Below the pieces are notes generated by a model. The model ran no database searches, was not told the DNA's origin, and saw only the letters and a list, made by a program, of their open reading frames with translations. From Desulfovibrio porci (GTDB lineage Bacteria; Desulfobacterota; Desulfovibrionia; Desulfovibrionales; Desulfovibrionaceae): a stretch of 64,000 nucleotides of DNA. Positions 62,728 through 64,000 of this stretch are shown here, one piece after another. The position numbers and the translations under genes were made by a program. The stretch lies in contig NZ_VUMH01000013.1 of the NCBI RefSeq assembly GCF_009696265.1, positions 1 to 64,000 on the forward strand, written 5' to 3'. Positions within the stretch are counted from its first letter, which is position 1. Each line of letters begins with the position of its first letter.

Positions 62728-63594
62728 ATGACCCCGGAAATGAAACAATATATCCGTCAATTTTATCTTGATGAAGCCCTGGACGCCGCCGTCTATACGG
62801 TTCTGGCGAAAAAGACCAAGTCGGAGCACAACCGCGGGGTGCTGGAAGCCATCGCGCGGGATGAACAGAGCCACAAAGCCCAGTGGGCATCCCTTTTGGA
62901 CGCGCTTCCCCGACTCAGCGTTTTCCGGGTCTGGTTTTTTATCTTTCTGGCAAAAATTTTCGGTCTGACCTTTATCATCAATCTGATGGAATCGGGAGAA
63001 ACCAAAGCCATTGAAAAATACAAGGCGGTTTCGGAACAATTCCCCATTGCCCGGAAAATACTGGAGGACGAAAGCCGGCATGAAGCGGAACTGGCCGCCA
63101 TGATTGAAGAGGACGGCCTCAGCTATATCAGCTCCATGGTTCTGGGGCTCAATGACGCCCTGGTGGAGCTGACAGGCGCGCTCGCCGGTTTTACCCTGGC
63201 GCTGAACGACAACAAAATGATCGGCCTAGCCGGTTTCATTACCGGCGTCGCCGCCACCCTGTCCATGGCGGCCTCCGAATATCTTTCCAAAAAAACGGAC
63301 GAGGGCGGGAAACATCCGCTGAAAGCGGCCACATATACCGGCCTGGCCTACATGTTTACCGTGGCCCTGCTGCTGGCCCCGTATTGCATCTTTTCCGCGC
63401 CGCTTGTGTCACTGGTCTTCTGCCTGCTGACCGCCGCCCTGATTATTCTGGGCTTCACCTATTTTGTCTCCGTGGTGCGCAAATCCTCTTTTCTGCGCGG
63501 CTTCCGGGAGATGCTGGCCATAAGCTTCAGCGTGGCTCTCATCTCCTTTCTCATCGGCTGGGGCGCCCGCGCCTGGCTGCAGATTGACGTGTGA
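62728..63594 (+). CDS. Ferritin-like/VIT1 fusion membrane protein (MbfA type)
   Basis: 288 residues. The N-terminal rubrerythrin/ferritin-like domain (1-115) has paired iron ligands, Glu16, the E-Q-S-H motif at 46-49 and a second E-S-R-H motif near 113. The C-terminal VIT1/CCC1-type domain (about 130-288) has five hydrophobic segments starting SSMVLGLNDALVELTGALAG, with AASEYLSKKTDEGG as the family Ser/Glu motif. Such fusions export or store iron and protect from peroxide (known of MbfA). GGAG precedes GGAACATG. It stands alone behind the MFS gene; the 185-base gap shows TATTAT near the start codon but no firm -35. Confidence 0.9.
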   Translation: MTPEMKQYIRQFYLDEALDAAVYTVLAKKTKSEHNRGVLEAIARDEQSHKAQWASLLDALPRLSVFRVWFFIFLAKIFGLTFIINLMESGETKAIEKYKAVSEQFPIARKILEDESRHEAELAAMIEEDGLSYISSMVLGLNDALVELTGALAGFTLALNDNKMIGLAGFITGVAATLSMAASEYLSKKTDEGGKHPLKAATYTGLAYMFTVALLLAPYCIFSAPLVSLVFCLLTAALIILGFTYFVSVVRKSSFLRGFREMLAISFSVALISFLIGWGARAWLQIDV

Positions 63595-63657
63595 TTTCGC
63601 CCGCTCCCAAGCTGTTTCCGAGCGGGATTGCGGAGCATTGCAACGCTGAATGCGACA

Positions 63658-63707
63658 GGAGCCGATGGCCTTTGAAAAAACATAGCGCTCCAAAGGTCAT
63701 CGGCTCC
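63658..63707. other. Hairpin between convergent genes
   Basis: GGAGCCGATGGCCTTTG (63658-63674) pairs with CAAAGGTCATCGGCTCC (63691-63707), 17 bp with one G-U. A smaller CCCGCTC/GAGCGGG lies at 63600-63626. Neither has a clear U tract, but the place between two convergent genes suggests a shared end. Confidence 0.6.
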
Positions 63708-63725
63708 ACCATACCGGTGTGCCGG

Positions 63726-64000
63726 TCATTCGCCCACATTCAGGCTCTCGGCGCGCACGCGGTCCAGCAGTTCCTCCAGATTTTCCACCGAGGTCAGACG
63801 AAAGCCGTTTTCCACCGGGCTGACCCGGCCAAGCACCTCGTAGTTTTCGCCGTTGCCCGCGTCATGCACCACAAAGGGCACCAGCCAGCCCCGGTTGTCG
63901 GACCTGGCCTGGCCGATCCGCCGGATCTCCTTGCGGCCTGTGGAAGCGTCGGCAAAAAGCGGGGCCAGCAGGCCCTGGGCGGCTCCTCCGCTGGGAGTGC
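63726..64000 (-). CDS. C-terminal part of an unidentified protein (partial)
   Basis: An uninterrupted minus-strand frame enters from the right edge and stops with TGA at 63728-63726. The visible 90 residues include LLAPLFADASTGRKEIRRIG, RSDNRGWLVPFVVHDAGNG, ENYEVLGRVSPVENGFRLTS and end ELLDRVRAESLNVGE. The mix of short strands and a C-terminal helix is protein-like, and the codon use fits the genome. I do not recognise the family; the rest lies outside the window. Confidence 0.6.
   Translation of the reverse strand, partial: TPSGGAAQGLLAPLFADASTGRKEIRRIGQARSDNRGWLVPFVVHDAGNGENYEVLGRVSPVENGFRLTSVENLEELLDRVRAESLNVGE

Overview
The window is a GC-rich chromosomal stretch that reads as a sulfate-reducing deltaproteobacterium of the Desulfovibrio group (inference). 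The best evidence is a periplasmic selenocysteine formate dehydrogenase operon ordered fdhA-fdhB-fdhE-cytochrome c3. Supporting evidence is three TauE/SafE-type permeases, a GlcD/GlcF-type lactate oxidase pair, several sigma-54 activators and the general gene style. About 50 protein genes, the SRP RNA and many hairpins and promoters can be supported. No tRNA, rRNA or CRISPR array was seen.

Layout: 1-127 is the end of an IS481-family element. 226-5486 (minus) is an operon hflK-hflC-regulator-lytic transglycosylase-fabF. 5772-11202 (minus) holds a DEAD-box helicase, a TolC-type protein, ribonuclease J and a small membrane protein. 11414-17046 (plus) is a compact cluster with its own sigma-54 promoter: TauE-type permease, PAPS-type sulfotransferase, SLC13-type anion permease and a PrpR-type sigma-54 activator. 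17302-22983 is the Tol-Pal system, with a decayed partial copy of tolA and an extra protein carrying two TolA/TonB C-terminal-like domains. 23430-24370 is a dead IS481 copy, followed by a 1 kb AT-rich stretch without genes.

25391-30551 carries a DUF169 protein, a second TauE-type permease, a membrane protein, a D-2-hydroxyacid dehydrogenase, an amidohydrolase and the SRP RNA gene. 30752-40194 is a carbon-acid cluster: a divergent FadR-type regulator, then citE, malic enzyme, an FAD/Fe-S lactate (glycolate) oxidase pair, citD, a shortened CitE-like protein and citF. Together these would turn citrate-like acids, malate and lactate into pyruvate and acetate, which feed sulfate respiration (inference). 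40631-45905 (minus) is the formate dehydrogenase operon. 46272-49158 is a sigma-54 two-component pair, followed by an acetyltransferase, pgi, two Cys-rich proteins and a membrane protein.

53472-55856 (minus) is a third TauE operon with a consensus sigma-54 promoter. Divergent from it lies a membrane-bound sigma-54-type activator whose GAFTGA loop reads GAFTEA; it overlaps a PEP-synthase-like phosphotransferase lacking the usual C-terminal barrel, followed by an MFS carrier. A ferritin-like/VIT1 iron protein and a partial gene close the window.

The most unusual signals are: (1) a dispersed composite intergenic repeat with at least six copies, whose palindrome changes in sequence but stays palindromic and whose first bases supply the TAG stop codon of three genes; (2) the sigma-54 sulfotransferase cluster; (3) the membrane activator/phosphotransferase pair; (4) the citrate lyase operon with a CitE-like pseudoenzyme and no ligase; (5) the expanded tol operon.
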